A stretch of 22,396 bases of DNA, taken from the NCBI GenBank assembly GCA_947003375.1, contig CAMQOJ010000014.1, forward strand, positions 1 to 22,396, written 5' to 3'. Below the pieces are notes generated by a model. That model was not told where the DNA came from and ran no database searches. It saw only the letters and a program-made list of their open reading frames with translations. This DNA comes from an uncultured Lachnospiraceae bacterium (GTDB taxonomy: Bacteria; Bacillota; Clostridia; Lachnospirales; Lachnospiraceae). This document shows, in pieces, positions 1 through 7,641 of the stretch; the stretch's first letter is position 1, and the number at the start of each line of letters is the position of its first letter. The translations under genes and the position numbers were made by a program.

Positions 1-120
1 TTGGCGGCCGGGTCGACCACGGCCAGCATCGACGCGGTGTCCGGCGCCACCTATTGGGCGCTGTCGGGGTACGCCGGCTCGGCCGGTGGAGGGGGGAAGG
101 CGGGGGGGCGGAGGAGGGCG
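1..120 (+). other. Probable chimeric contig end with FMN-binding domain-like fragment
   Basis: Frame 1 is open from base 1 to a TAA at 166-168. Its start reads STTASIDAVSGATY, which resembles the conserved serine/threonine-rich motif (D-x-V-S-G-A-T-Y) of FMN_bind domains that covalently carry FMN. The following residues (SGYAGSAGGGGKAGG) look like a degraded version of the usual C-terminal end of such actinobacterial proteins. Bases 90-120 are a G-rich run typical of low-quality read ends. GC content is far above the rest of the window, and the next ~100 bases look like ordinary clostridial sequence. I infer a chimeric join near base 120 rather than a real neighbour gene. A genuine but truncated FMN-binding protein is the alternative. 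Confidence 0.45.
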
Positions 121-228
121 GACATCGTGCCCTGCTTTAGTTGGGCGTTGATGCCCCGCAGGATGTAAAGAAGAAGCTGCCGAGTCCTCTCCAGGCGGCA
201 AAGCGGAAGCATATACGTTTTTTTGGCT
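121..228. other. Intergenic remnant downstream of the 557-aa gene
   Basis: Composition here returns to that of the main contig. The minus strand stays open in one frame from 254 down to 51. It includes LERTRQLLLYILRGINAQ between about 200 and 145, which could be the start of a further gene. No ribosome binding site precedes any ATG in that frame, and the frame runs on into the suspect G-rich end, so I do not call a gene. A run of T on the plus strand (218-224) lies close to the end of the 557-aa gene but has no convincing hairpin. Confidence 0.3.
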
Positions 229-1902
229 TTATTTAATTGTTTTACCGCATACATAGCATTCGTACAGGTACATATTTTTGCAGACCGTATCTATAAATTC
301 CTCCTGATAGAAAGACTTCTGATGCGTCATGTGGCAGTCCGCCTTGCTGTCCACAATGTGAGCGATCATGTCAAAAAATGCAGCGTGGCTCATACGGCAG
401 GTCCCGTCTTCCTCCCTGCGGTAGATCAGGACCTCATCCTCCAGAAAACAGACCGCATCCCCCCATGCCGCCTCTCCCCTGCTCTTTGGCGCGCCCAGAA
501 GGAAATTGAAACGCACCATGCTATTGGTCACCTGTGTCAGACGGCGCAGCGCCGTTTCATCATACGCGTACAGTTCGCTGAGGGCTTCCGATGCCTTCTT
601 TGCGTCGATCGTTTTCCCCTGCTCTGCCTTGCGGAGCACCTCAAGCTTTCCTTCGCTTCGTTCCGGCAGGGGGAACAACTCACGGAAATAGGCCTTTTCT
701 ATCTGCTGCCCCTTCCAGGCCGACTCCTTCTGGTAGCGTTTCTCGTACTCCTTGAAATACAAATCGGTCTTAAGCCACCCGAGCAGCTCTTCCTCAAAAG
801 GCGAGCTGCCGCCGAACTGGCTGCGCACCTCCCGCCACCCATAGTATTCCAGATACCTGGCCCAGGAGCTGACATAGCCGCCATGGCGCGGGTGCAGCAC
901 CCAGTCGCGGAATTCGTTCTGGAAACTGCGGCTGCACAGATGCTTTTTCCAGCCCCCTGCAGAACCATATCGTGCCTTCAGGGCACTGAAGCGCTGCATA
1001 AGCGGCACATATCCGCATTCATGGACGGAATGCCCATCTCCCGTATGATCCAGCGCGTCCACGAACGCCTGGAAAAATTCCTGCCGCTCCCGGCACAGAT
1101 CCGCGTATTCCTGCATTTTCGCCGCCAGCTGCCGTGAAAATAGAGGCTGCGGCAGACGGCAGAGGTTACGGAAGACAAATTCCGTATCGGACTCGGGGAG
1201 GGAGGACATCAGCAGCCATTGCTCCGCCATGTCCGGAAAGCCCTCCCCGAAGGCGGCCCGCTGTTCCCGATCCCCCATGCCCAGCCAGAGGCAGCATGCC
1301 TCCCTGCAGAAAGAAAAGAACCGGCGCTCTTCTATCAGGTCAGACCAGGACCGTAAATCCTGCACATACTCCCGGTGACTGGGATGAGCGGCAAGCAGCC
1401 CTTTCAAACGGCTATATTCGCTTTCCGCCCCAGGCGATACCGCCAACCTCGCCTGCCTGTCAGCAGCCGCTGTGCCATCCGCCGTACCATCGCCATCCGT
1501 GAAAAAGCCATATGCCATGCACAGGGCAAAATACAAATTCTGCCCTATCCCCTCCGGACATCCCTGGCTTTCCTCCTGCAAAAAGCCGCAGAGACCTGCC
1601 AGGACTTCCAGGCTGTACTGCCTTTGCAGAAAAACCGGATGGCAGATAACGGACAGCCATTTGCGCTCTTTCCATTCTTCCCATAAGATGTGCAGAAAGC
1701 GTTTTCGCTTCCCTGGCGGCCTCTTCTTTGATGCATCTGCTCCACTTTCTGTCCCTGCTTCTTCCGCATGGCATTTCCGGCAGATAAGCCCCAGAATCTC
1801 CCGCGCCTGGCGCTTTTCCGCATTAGGCAGAAACCGATCCATCCATCTTTGCAGAATCCCGTGTAAATTCTGCAGAGATTGCCATGCTTTTGGAAATATC
1901 AT
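229..1902 (-). CDS. Unrecognised 557-aa cytoplasmic protein
   Basis: I do not recognise this family with certainty. The start is the ATG at 1902 because GGGGAGG sits 7 bases upstream. The open frame extends further to a GTG at 2097, but that part holds promoter-like sequence and has no ribosome binding site. The protein has no signal peptide or clear membrane segment. It is rich in Trp, Tyr, Phe and charged residues and looks mostly helical. A CxxC-type pair (LICRKCHAEE) lies near residue 40 and a second (YECYVCGK) at the very C-terminus. A basic stretch (KKRPPGKRKR) lies at about residues 58-67. The overall texture recalls the long helical C-terminal regions of Lachnospiraceae proteins annotated as J-domain-containing, but no HPD-bearing J domain is present. 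It diverges from the AAA-ATPase-like gene across a shared promoter region. Function unknown. Confidence 0.7.
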   Translation of the reverse strand: MIFPKAWQSLQNLHGILQRWMDRFLPNAEKRQAREILGLICRKCHAEEAGTESGADASKKRPPGKRKRFLHILWEEWKERKWLSVICHPVFLQRQYSLEVLAGLCGFLQEESQGCPEGIGQNLYFALCMAYGFFTDGDGTADGTAAADRQARLAVSPGAESEYSRLKGLLAAHPSHREYVQDLRSWSDLIEERRFFSFCREACCLWLGMGDREQRAAFGEGFPDMAEQWLLMSSLPESDTEFVFRNLCRLPQPLFSRQLAAKMQEYADLCRERQEFFQAFVDALDHTGDGHSVHECGYVPLMQRFSALKARYGSAGGWKKHLCSRSFQNEFRDWVLHPRHGGYVSSWARYLEYYGWREVRSQFGGSSPFEEELLGWLKTDLYFKEYEKRYQKESAWKGQQIEKAYFRELFPLPERSEGKLEVLRKAEQGKTIDAKKASEALSELYAYDETALRRLTQVTNSMVRFNFLLGAPKSRGEAAWGDAVCFLEDEVLIYRREEDGTCRMSHAAFFDMIAHIVDSKADCHMTHQKSFYQEEFIDTVCKNMYLYECYVCGKTIK

Positions 1903-1953
1903 CAAAAAACCTCCCCACATGCCCCATGAGGTAACGCTACCCATTTCAGGGAC

Positions 1954-1982
1954 AGTATCTACAGACCATCCCTGGCTTTCAA
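1954..1982 (-). promoter_or_regulatory. Candidate sigma-A promoter for the 557-aa gene
   Basis: On the minus strand TTGAAA (1982-1977) and GATACT (1959-1954) are separated by 17 bases, giving a transcript starting around 1947 with a ~45-base leader before the ATG at 1902. A competing site lies just upstream: an extended -10, TGCTACAAT, with its hexamer at 2002-1997 but with a poor -35. Either or both may be used. Confidence 0.45.
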
Positions 1983-2100
1983 GGATGCCCTTTCCTATTG
2001 TAGCACATTTTCTCCTGAGCTGAAAGAGCATAGTTTTCGCTATGCGCTGCAGAACTCCACAGAACTCTGCTATCGAAAACATACTACAGCAAATCACTTC

Positions 2101-2129
2101 TTGCTTTTGCCTTCTGCCTTTGCTAAAAT
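2101..2129 (+). promoter_or_regulatory. Sigma-A promoter for the AAA-ATPase-like gene
   Basis: TTGCTT at 2101-2106 and TAAAAT at 2124-2129 are separated by exactly 17 bases. Transcription would start near 2136 and leave a leader of about 130 bases before the coding region. The gene-free stretch 1903-2268 holds this promoter, the divergent promoter for the 557-aa gene and no other feature I can support. Confidence 0.6.
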
Positions 2130-2268
2130 GAATGGAAACAACAAATAGAATCTATGTTAAACGAAAGCTGGAATGCCCCCCAAGAATGGCTGATTCGCTG
2201 TATGGGGAACGACCAGGCCATATGCGGGACAGATAAGCATACTTTATATTGGGGAAAGGATTATGGTC

Positions 2269-4002
2269 ATGAAGGACAAGGTGAAACTGCCTATTGGGAT
2301 TGAGAATTTCGAAAAGATAAGGACCGAAGGCTTCTACTATGTGGACAAGACAGGACTGATCAGGGAACTGCTGGACAACTGGGGAGAAGTGAACCTTTTC
2401 ACCCGTCCCCGGCGGTTCGGAAAGTCCCTGAACATGAATATGCTCCGCTGTTTTTTCGAATGCGGGTGCAGGAGCGAGCTGTTTGAAGGATTGGAAATCA
2501 GCAGGGCTACAGTCTACTGCGAAAAATACATGGGCAGATTCCCTGTAATCTCGATTACCCTAAAAGGCGTGAGCGCCATGGACTTCCTTGGGGCGAAGGC
2601 CATGCTGCGCACTGTCATCGGGAATGAAGCCATGCGGTTCCTTTTTCTGAAAGAGAGCCCGAGGCTGTCGGAGGATGAAAAGGAAAGCTACAGGCAACTG
2701 GCAGCATTGGATTCCAGTGGGCGCCAGAAGTTCTCCATGTCGGACGACATGCTTACAGACAGTCTCTATACCTTGTCGAAGCTGCTCCGAAAGCATTATG
2801 GCCAGAAGGTAATCCTACTGATTGACGAATACGATGTGCCTCTGGACAAGGCCCGGCACTGCGGCTATTATGACGAGATGGTCACCCTCATCCGGAACCT
2901 GTTCGGCACGGCGCTGAAGACCAATGACAGCCTGCAGTTCGCCGTGCTGACGGGATGCCTTCGTATCGCAAAAGAGAGTATTTTTACAGGCCTGAACAAT
3001 CTGAATGTATTTTCTGTCACAGATGTCAGGTTCGCGTCCCGGTTCGGCTTTACCTCCGAAGATGTGAGACAGTTGCTGGGATACTATCATTTGGAAGATA
3101 AATTTGAGATGATTCGGAAATGGTATGACGGATACCGCTTTGGGGACACAGAGATGTACTGCCCCTGGGACGTTATCAACTATGTGGATTTGCTGCGCAC
3201 AGAACCGGCGGCTTTTCCCAGAGCCTACTGGATCAACACCAGCGGGAACGACATCATCCGGAAATTCATCCGGATGGCGACGCCCAGCACAAGGCGCGAG
3301 ATAGAAGCCCTGGTAGCCGGGGAGACGGTCACCCACCGCATCCGCCAGGAACTGACCTACCGGGAGCTGTATGACAGCATAGACAACCTGTGGAGCGTGC
3401 TCTTCACCACCGGCTATCTGACCCAGCGGGGCTCAGGCGCAGATGCGGCCGATGTATATCGGCTTGCCATCCCGAACCTGGAGATCCGGCAGATATTCGA
3501 GGAACAGATACAGGAGTGGTTCCAGGAGGAGGCGCGGAAGGACGCGCCCAGGCTGGACGCTTTCTGCAACGCATTTCCCCAGGGGGATGCCGAGGCGGTA
3601 GAAAGGCAGTTCAACGCCTATCTGCGCAAGACCATCAGCATCCGCGATACAGCCGTGAAAACCGCAAAGAAGGAGAACTTCTATCATGGAATCCTCCTTG
3701 GCCTGCTGGCCCACAGGGAGGACTGGGTCGTGGCCTCCAACGTCGAGTCCGGCGACGGATACAGCGATATCCTGGTGGAAATGGAAGAGGACGGCCTGGG
3801 AATCGTCATAGAGGTCAAGTACGCGGAGAACGGGAACTTTGAGAAAGGCTGCCGGGAGGCAATGGCGCAGATAGACGACATGGGGTATGTGGCCTCACTG
3901 CTGGAGGATGGCATGGAGCGGGTCCTGAAATATGGGATTGCCTGCCATAAGAAGAAGTGCATGGTGCAGGTTGCCGTTTTCCCCCCATCCGCCCTGGTAT
4001 GA
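2269..4002 (+). CDS. AAA-ATPase-like / PD-(D/E)XK nuclease-like protein
   Basis: This is a two-domain protein of the AAA-ATPase-like (Pfam AAA-ATPase_like) plus PDDEXK_9 type, common in multiple copies in gut anaerobes and of unknown biological role. The N-terminal family signature KLPIGIENFEKI is present, followed by YYVDKTGLI and a P-loop variant FTRPRRFGKS with GKS at residues 51-53. The Walker B-like VILLIDEYD has the acidic pair at D186/E187. Near the C-terminus GDGYSDI (D500) and VIEVKYA (E515, K517) give the D...ExK nuclease core. The length of 577 aa matches full-length relatives. I chose the second ATG (2269) because AAGGA at 2256-2260 is 8 bases from it, whereas the ATG at 2263 is only 2 bases away. 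Family members are proposed to act on nucleic acids or in defence, but that is inference. Confidence 0.9.
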   Translation: MKDKVKLPIGIENFEKIRTEGFYYVDKTGLIRELLDNWGEVNLFTRPRRFGKSLNMNMLRCFFECGCRSELFEGLEISRATVYCEKYMGRFPVISITLKGVSAMDFLGAKAMLRTVIGNEAMRFLFLKESPRLSEDEKESYRQLAALDSSGRQKFSMSDDMLTDSLYTLSKLLRKHYGQKVILLIDEYDVPLDKARHCGYYDEMVTLIRNLFGTALKTNDSLQFAVLTGCLRIAKESIFTGLNNLNVFSVTDVRFASRFGFTSEDVRQLLGYYHLEDKFEMIRKWYDGYRFGDTEMYCPWDVINYVDLLRTEPAAFPRAYWINTSGNDIIRKFIRMATPSTRREIEALVAGETVTHRIRQELTYRELYDSIDNLWSVLFTTGYLTQRGSGADAADVYRLAIPNLEIRQIFEEQIQEWFQEEARKDAPRLDAFCNAFPQGDAEAVERQFNAYLRKTISIRDTAVKTAKKENFYHGILLGLLAHREDWVVASNVESGDGYSDILVEMEEDGLGIVIEVKYAENGNFEKGCREAMAQIDDMGYVASLLEDGMERVLKYGIACHKKKCMVQVAVFPPSALV

Positions 4003-4068
4003 CGGGCCTGTCTTCAAACATTGGCAGCCGGGGCCGTCACCCTTATCACATGTCTGGCAGCGCCCAAT

Positions 4069-4118
4069 AAGCCCCGGTTCCGGATCCGGAGGGAGGAAAC
4101 CGGAACCCAGGCGGGCTT
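4069..4118. repeat. Two-part inverted repeat between convergent genes
   Basis: AAGCCC (4069-4074) pairs with GGGCTT (4113-4118), and the inner arms GGTTCCGG (4076-4083) and CCGGAACC (4100-4107) are perfect complements. The repeat lies between the stop of the AAA-ATPase-like gene and the end of the leftward ABC operon. A bidirectional terminator is the natural reading, but neither side has a real T-run, so the role is uncertain. Confidence 0.4.
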
Positions 4119-4174
4119 TGATGCCTTCAGCAGATGCGCATATGGCGGTGACAGCCGCAAAGCCTGGAAAAAAG

Positions 4175-5761
4175 TCACATCCGAATGACCCTGTCGGCAA
4201 ACGCAGCTTCTTCCTCACGGTGCGTCGTATAGATAACGGTAGCCCTGCAGCTTCTTATATAACGCATCAGCTTCTCGGCATGTTCTCCGTCCAAGGACGC
4301 TGTAGGCTCGTCCAGGAGAATGATTTTCGCATTGCTGTTGGAAAAGGCTCTGGCGGCATTCACCCGCTGCTGTTCCCCTCCTGAAAGCTGGGATACGGAA
4401 GAGATATCACCGCCTGAAAAATCAGAGACCCCAGTGGCATTTTTAATTTTCTCCAGGCTTATCTCACTGAAACTGCCCATCAAGATATTGCCGTCAACGG
4501 TAGTTTCGTAAAGCTGGGAAGCGGCGGGCATATAGGAAAAAATCCCATTTTCCCTCAAATATTCCGCATCATTTGCGGGGGATTTACCGAACAGTGTTAT
4601 ACTGCCGGATGTGGGAGCATACATCCCCATGATACAGCGGAGCAAAGTGGATTTTCCGCTGCCGTTTTCCCCCATTATCGCGATATGCTCCCCTTCTTTT
4701 ACGCTGAAACTGATATCCGAAAGGATACTTCTGCCCTCTGCTTCAAAGCATAATTTGTCGATGGCCAGGGCGCAGCTATTGTCAGGATTTTCAGATTTTG
4801 CTTCCCTTTTCAGGCCAAAAAGCGCCTTGCCATTGTCGATCGGTACGGTATTATAGGGGATATAAGCCGCCATCTGCTGCATATTCTGGGTCTGCTTTTC
4901 CGACTCTTCAATGATGCTTTTAACGGAAGCCAGATTTCCTCCTGATATTTTTCCGCTGCCGGGCAAAAATCCCAAAACAGGGTAAATAAATCCGCTTACC
5001 AGTTCGCTGATGACTCTCTGCAGGGAAGTATAGAGATTATTCTGTTTCAACTGTTCGGTCTGGACACGGAAAATATCTTTTCTGGTCTGGTCGAAACGGC
5101 TTTTCATGATGCTCTGCAGGCTGTTCATATTGATGAAATCCGCCTGATACATAAGCTCCTCCATATTCTTGTTTTTTTCGGCTTCAAAGTCCTGGAGCCG
5201 GGCGGCATATTTTTCAGAGATGTCATTGATTTTTTTGCCTGCAAAAATGGTGATGCCGATGTGGGCCAAGACAAAAAGGGAGACCGTATAATGGACATGA
5301 GCCGACAAAATCAACAGAACGCCCATTACGATCACACTGATGGCAAAGCTGATCATCATGACCCATAAGGAGAGCGCGGAATCGGTAAATGCGGTAATAT
5401 TCTGGAGCAAATCTTCCTCATTGTATTTTGATTCCCTTTCCCCGTAGGGCAGCGCGAACAGGTCTTTGTACAAGTCCGCCGAGCCTCTGTAAATAAGGTT
5501 TGCGCACATCACATTTCCATATACATTCACCAGGTAATCCAATGTGAGCAGGAATAAGGCTGCCAGAATCAGTATAAAAACCATCCATGGAGTTGCGCTC
5601 GCGCCGCTTTCTATGCTGCCCATGATAGACTGTATCATAAAGGGCGCAGCCAAAGGCAGCGCGAAGGATGTCAATGAAAATACCATCAGCAAAGCCGCGA
5701 ATTTCAGCTTATGATGTTTCAGGATTATGGCTGTGGCCCTCAGTCTCTCCAACATTTTCAT
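4175..5761 (-). CDS. ABC exporter half-transporter, second of leftward pair
   Basis: This is a 528-aa fusion of a membrane domain and an ATPase domain, expected in the cytoplasmic membrane as half of a heterodimer with the upstream gene product. Hydrophobic segments lie at about 21-48, 58-80, 130-152 and 158-174. Segments 5 and 6 (about 252-268 and onward) are short and weak, so the membrane domain is compact for the family. The ATPase half has Walker A GENGSGKS (364-371), signature LSGGEQQR (459-466), Walker B IILLDEP (D484, E485) and H-loop H514. Where the Q-loop Gln is expected the sequence reads YMPAASQLYE, with Ala at 413, suggesting a degenerate nucleotide site. The ATG overlaps the previous gene's stop as ATGA, and GGGAGG lies 9 bases upstream. 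Base composition is AT-richer than in flanking genes. Substrate unknown; a peptide or small hydrophobic compound is the usual expectation. Confidence 0.85.
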   Translation of the reverse strand: MKMLERLRATAIILKHHKLKFAALLMVFSLTSFALPLAAPFMIQSIMGSIESGASATPWMVFILILAALFLLTLDYLVNVYGNVMCANLIYRGSADLYKDLFALPYGERESKYNEEDLLQNITAFTDSALSLWVMMISFAISVIVMGVLLILSAHVHYTVSLFVLAHIGITIFAGKKINDISEKYAARLQDFEAEKNKNMEELMYQADFINMNSLQSIMKSRFDQTRKDIFRVQTEQLKQNNLYTSLQRVISELVSGFIYPVLGFLPGSGKISGGNLASVKSIIEESEKQTQNMQQMAAYIPYNTVPIDNGKALFGLKREAKSENPDNSCALAIDKLCFEAEGRSILSDISFSVKEGEHIAIMGENGSGKSTLLRCIMGMYAPTSGSITLFGKSPANDAEYLRENGIFSYMPAASQLYETTVDGNILMGSFSEISLEKIKNATGVSDFSGGDISSVSQLSGGEQQRVNAARAFSNSNAKIILLDEPTASLDGEHAEKLMRYIRSCRATVIYTTHREEEAAFADRVIRM

Positions 5762-7395
5762 TCTTCTTTTCCTCCCATATTGAGAATTTTTACGCTGTCC
5801 TGGGCGCTATGTTCAAAAGCCGTATGCGAGGACATGATCAGTATCTGGGACTTTTCCCTGAGCTGTGCAAGGAGCTTTCCGAATATCTCCCCGCGCGAGT
5901 CAGGGTCTATTGCGGAGAAGCTTTCATCGGAAATAATCACGTCATAATCACCGTAAAAAGCCCTGGCAAGACATATCCTCTGCTGCTCTCCTGAGGATAG
6001 ATTCAGCATGGAGACAGGGGTGTCTATCCCATTTTGAAACTTGGGGATAAGACTGGTCAATCCCGCCTGCGCCAATGCGTGGTTGAGCTTCCTTTCATCC
6101 GCATCCTGGAACATTGTGATATTTTCTTTGATCGTGCCTGAAATAAGCTGAGGCTCCTGGCTTAGATATAAAATCCGATTCCAAAAGGCGCTTTCCTTAA
6201 TGTCCCTCAGATCTTTACCGCCACAGAGGATAGCCCCGCCATAGCCTTTTAGGATATCTGCAAAGACTTTCAACAGCGTGGATTTGCCGCAGCCTGACGC
6301 TCCATTTAATATCAGGCATTCCCCTGATTTTAAGTCTATGTTCAAGCCTTCAAAGAGACTTTTTCCCCGGGATTCCCCGCTTCCGTCTTCATAGGAAAAG
6401 CTCAGATTTTGTGCGGAAATGGAATCGATTTTATGTATATCTTCAACTCCCCAGGTGGTTTTGACTTGTGGAGTCAACAGGGCGTTTATCCTGCCGTCCA
6501 TGCCCTTAAGCTGCTGATACTCGGAAATACAGGCGGGAATTTGATACAGGGTGTTGGTCAAAGACCCCACAGCCGCCAAGAGCACAATGAAATCGCTGAT
6601 TCCGATGCTGCCCTTGGAAACCCCATATCCCCCGATGATCAGTATGGCGCAGGTGTTCAAAATGGTGTTTGCCGAGCCTAATATCCGCTGCATTGTCATG
6701 GTGCCTAGAATTTTTGCCTGGTCGATTTTATAGTCGGCAATCTCTTTTTGATAGGGCTCGATCACCCGTTCGCCGTTGAGGGCATAAGCGGCTTCCCGGT
6801 TCCGCACCAGCTCCGCATTGTGGTTATAGATCGCGCCCATGTGAAAATAAAGCTTTTCATTCTGCTCCGGCAGCTTTCGCCCCCTGTAGGCGCTGATTGA
6901 GATGGCCGCCAGGGACAGGCAAAGGGTCAGGGCCAAAAGCCAGGGCTCGATCAGGAAGACATAGATGCTTGTCAGAATCACGGATACAGCAGTTCCTGCT
7001 ATTTTAAGTAGAAATCCTGAAAGCTGCTCGGAATATGTAAAAATATCATTTCGGATAATGGGCAGCATTTTCTCGGTATTTTCCTTGTTTCTATAATTGG
7101 AGCCGAGCCAAACGTCCATGGCTTTTTGCTCCAGGGATTCTATCAGCCTCTGCTTTATAGTCAAGGTTTTGCTGTTCTGGACGCACAGAAGCAGCGCCGA
7201 CAGGAGCAGGCTCACTGAAAATACTGCGAATATGCCCCATAGTCTGCCCGTATTTTTCGTTAAGACACTGTCCGCTAGAAGCCTGATGCACTCCAGATAA
7301 AGGATGCCCAGACCGGAACCCACACAGACGGCAAGTCCCGCCGTGAATAGGCTGCCGGCTGATTTTTTCAGTGTGTTTTTTGATTCGGTATTCAT
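5758..7395 (-). CDS. ABC exporter half-transporter, first of leftward pair
   Basis: A 545-aa type IV (subfamily B) ABC protein with the permease first. Likely membrane helices are at about 16-40, 52-72, 127-148, 150-169, 245-258 and 268-290. The ATPase domain carries Walker A GASGCGKST (365-373), Q-loop Q413, signature LSSGEQQR (466-473), Walker B DVIISDE (D490, E491) and H524, so its motifs are complete. There is no N-terminal C39 peptidase domain. The start at 7395 is preceded by GGGAAGAG. The longer frame beginning at 7488 is rejected because it would begin inside the promoter. Translation is coupled to the second half-transporter by a 4-base overlap, which supports a heterodimer. Composition is AT-richer than in most of the window, compatible with acquisition as a module. 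Confidence 0.87.
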   Translation of the reverse strand: MNTESKNTLKKSAGSLFTAGLAVCVGSGLGILYLECIRLLADSVLTKNTGRLWGIFAVFSVSLLLSALLLCVQNSKTLTIKQRLIESLEQKAMDVWLGSNYRNKENTEKMLPIIRNDIFTYSEQLSGFLLKIAGTAVSVILTSIYVFLIEPWLLALTLCLSLAAISISAYRGRKLPEQNEKLYFHMGAIYNHNAELVRNREAAYALNGERVIEPYQKEIADYKIDQAKILGTMTMQRILGSANTILNTCAILIIGGYGVSKGSIGISDFIVLLAAVGSLTNTLYQIPACISEYQQLKGMDGRINALLTPQVKTTWGVEDIHKIDSISAQNLSFSYEDGSGESRGKSLFEGLNIDLKSGECLILNGASGCGKSTLLKVFADILKGYGGAILCGGKDLRDIKESAFWNRILYLSQEPQLISGTIKENITMFQDADERKLNHALAQAGLTSLIPKFQNGIDTPVSMLNLSSGEQQRICLARAFYGDYDVIISDESFSAIDPDSRGEIFGKLLAQLREKSQILIMSSHTAFEHSAQDSVKILNMGGKEE

Positions 7396-7478
7396 TTTTG
7401 CTCTTCCCTTCCCGGTATAGTAAATGCCTGCTTGAGCGCTTGCCCGCATTCCGCTCTTGCTGCCTGCCTTTATGAAAA

Positions 7479-7507
7479 ATTTTATCATAAACTTAAAGGG
7501 GTTTCAA
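7479..7507 (-). promoter_or_regulatory. Sigma-A promoter for the leftward ABC pair
   Basis: On the minus strand TTGAAA (7507-7502) and TAAAAT (7484-7479) are 17 bases apart, and the -10 is extended by TGA immediately upstream. The transcript would start near 7472, about 77 bases before the ATG at 7395. Confidence 0.75.
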
Positions 7508-7512
7508 CTATG

Positions 7513-7537
7513 AAAAGCCCCTGTGCTGCAGGGTTTT
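7513..7537. promoter_or_regulatory. Inverted repeat between divergent promoters, candidate operator
   Basis: CCCTG (7519-7523) and CAGGG (7529-7533) form a short dyad flanked by AAAA (7513-7516) and TTTT (7534-7537). A further CAGGG lies at 7540-7544. The dyad sits just upstream of the leftward -35 and about 24 bases upstream of the rightward -35, a position suited to a regulator acting on both. No regulator gene is adjacent. A weak hairpin without function is the alternative. Confidence 0.35.
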
Positions 7538-7560
7538 GCCAGGGAGCCTCCATTTTGATA

Positions 7561-7588
7561 TGGACTTTTCCACATGCTGTGCTATAAT
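7561..7588 (+). promoter_or_regulatory. Extended -10 promoter for the rightward ABC pair
   Basis: A consensus TATAAT (7583-7588) preceded by TGC gives an extended -10. TGGACT (7561-7566) is a partial -35 at 16-base spacing. Transcription would start near 7595, about 47 bases before the ATG at 7642. Confidence 0.65.
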
Positions 7589-7641
7589 TTGACTATAGGC
7601 AGTATAACAGATAAAGACCGGAAATTGGATGATAAAACAAT

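Noticed and set aside
51..254. 67-aa minus-strand open frame downstream of the 557-aa gene
   Set aside because: No ribosome binding site; it overlaps the end of the upstream gene and runs into the suspect chimeric end as a proline-rich tail.
223..1137. 304-aa plus-strand open frame opposite the 557-aa gene
   Set aside because: It is antisense to a gene with a good ribosome binding site and promoter, has no ribosome binding site itself, and has shadow-like composition.
2154..2303. 49-aa frame (MLNESWNAPQEW...) in the leader of the AAA-ATPase-like gene
   Set aside because: No ribosome binding site and it overlaps the real gene's start; treated as untranslated leader.
3895..4218. Minus-strand Cys-containing frame (CQTCDKGDGPGCQC) between convergent genes
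   Set aside because: It spans two real genes antisense, lacks a ribosome binding site, and the Cys pattern matches no known small metal-binding fold.
7395..7488. Extended N-terminus (MIKFFIKAGSKSG...) for the first leftward ABC protein
   Set aside because: The extension overlaps the -10 element of the operon's own promoter, and a ribosome binding site precedes the ATG at 7395.
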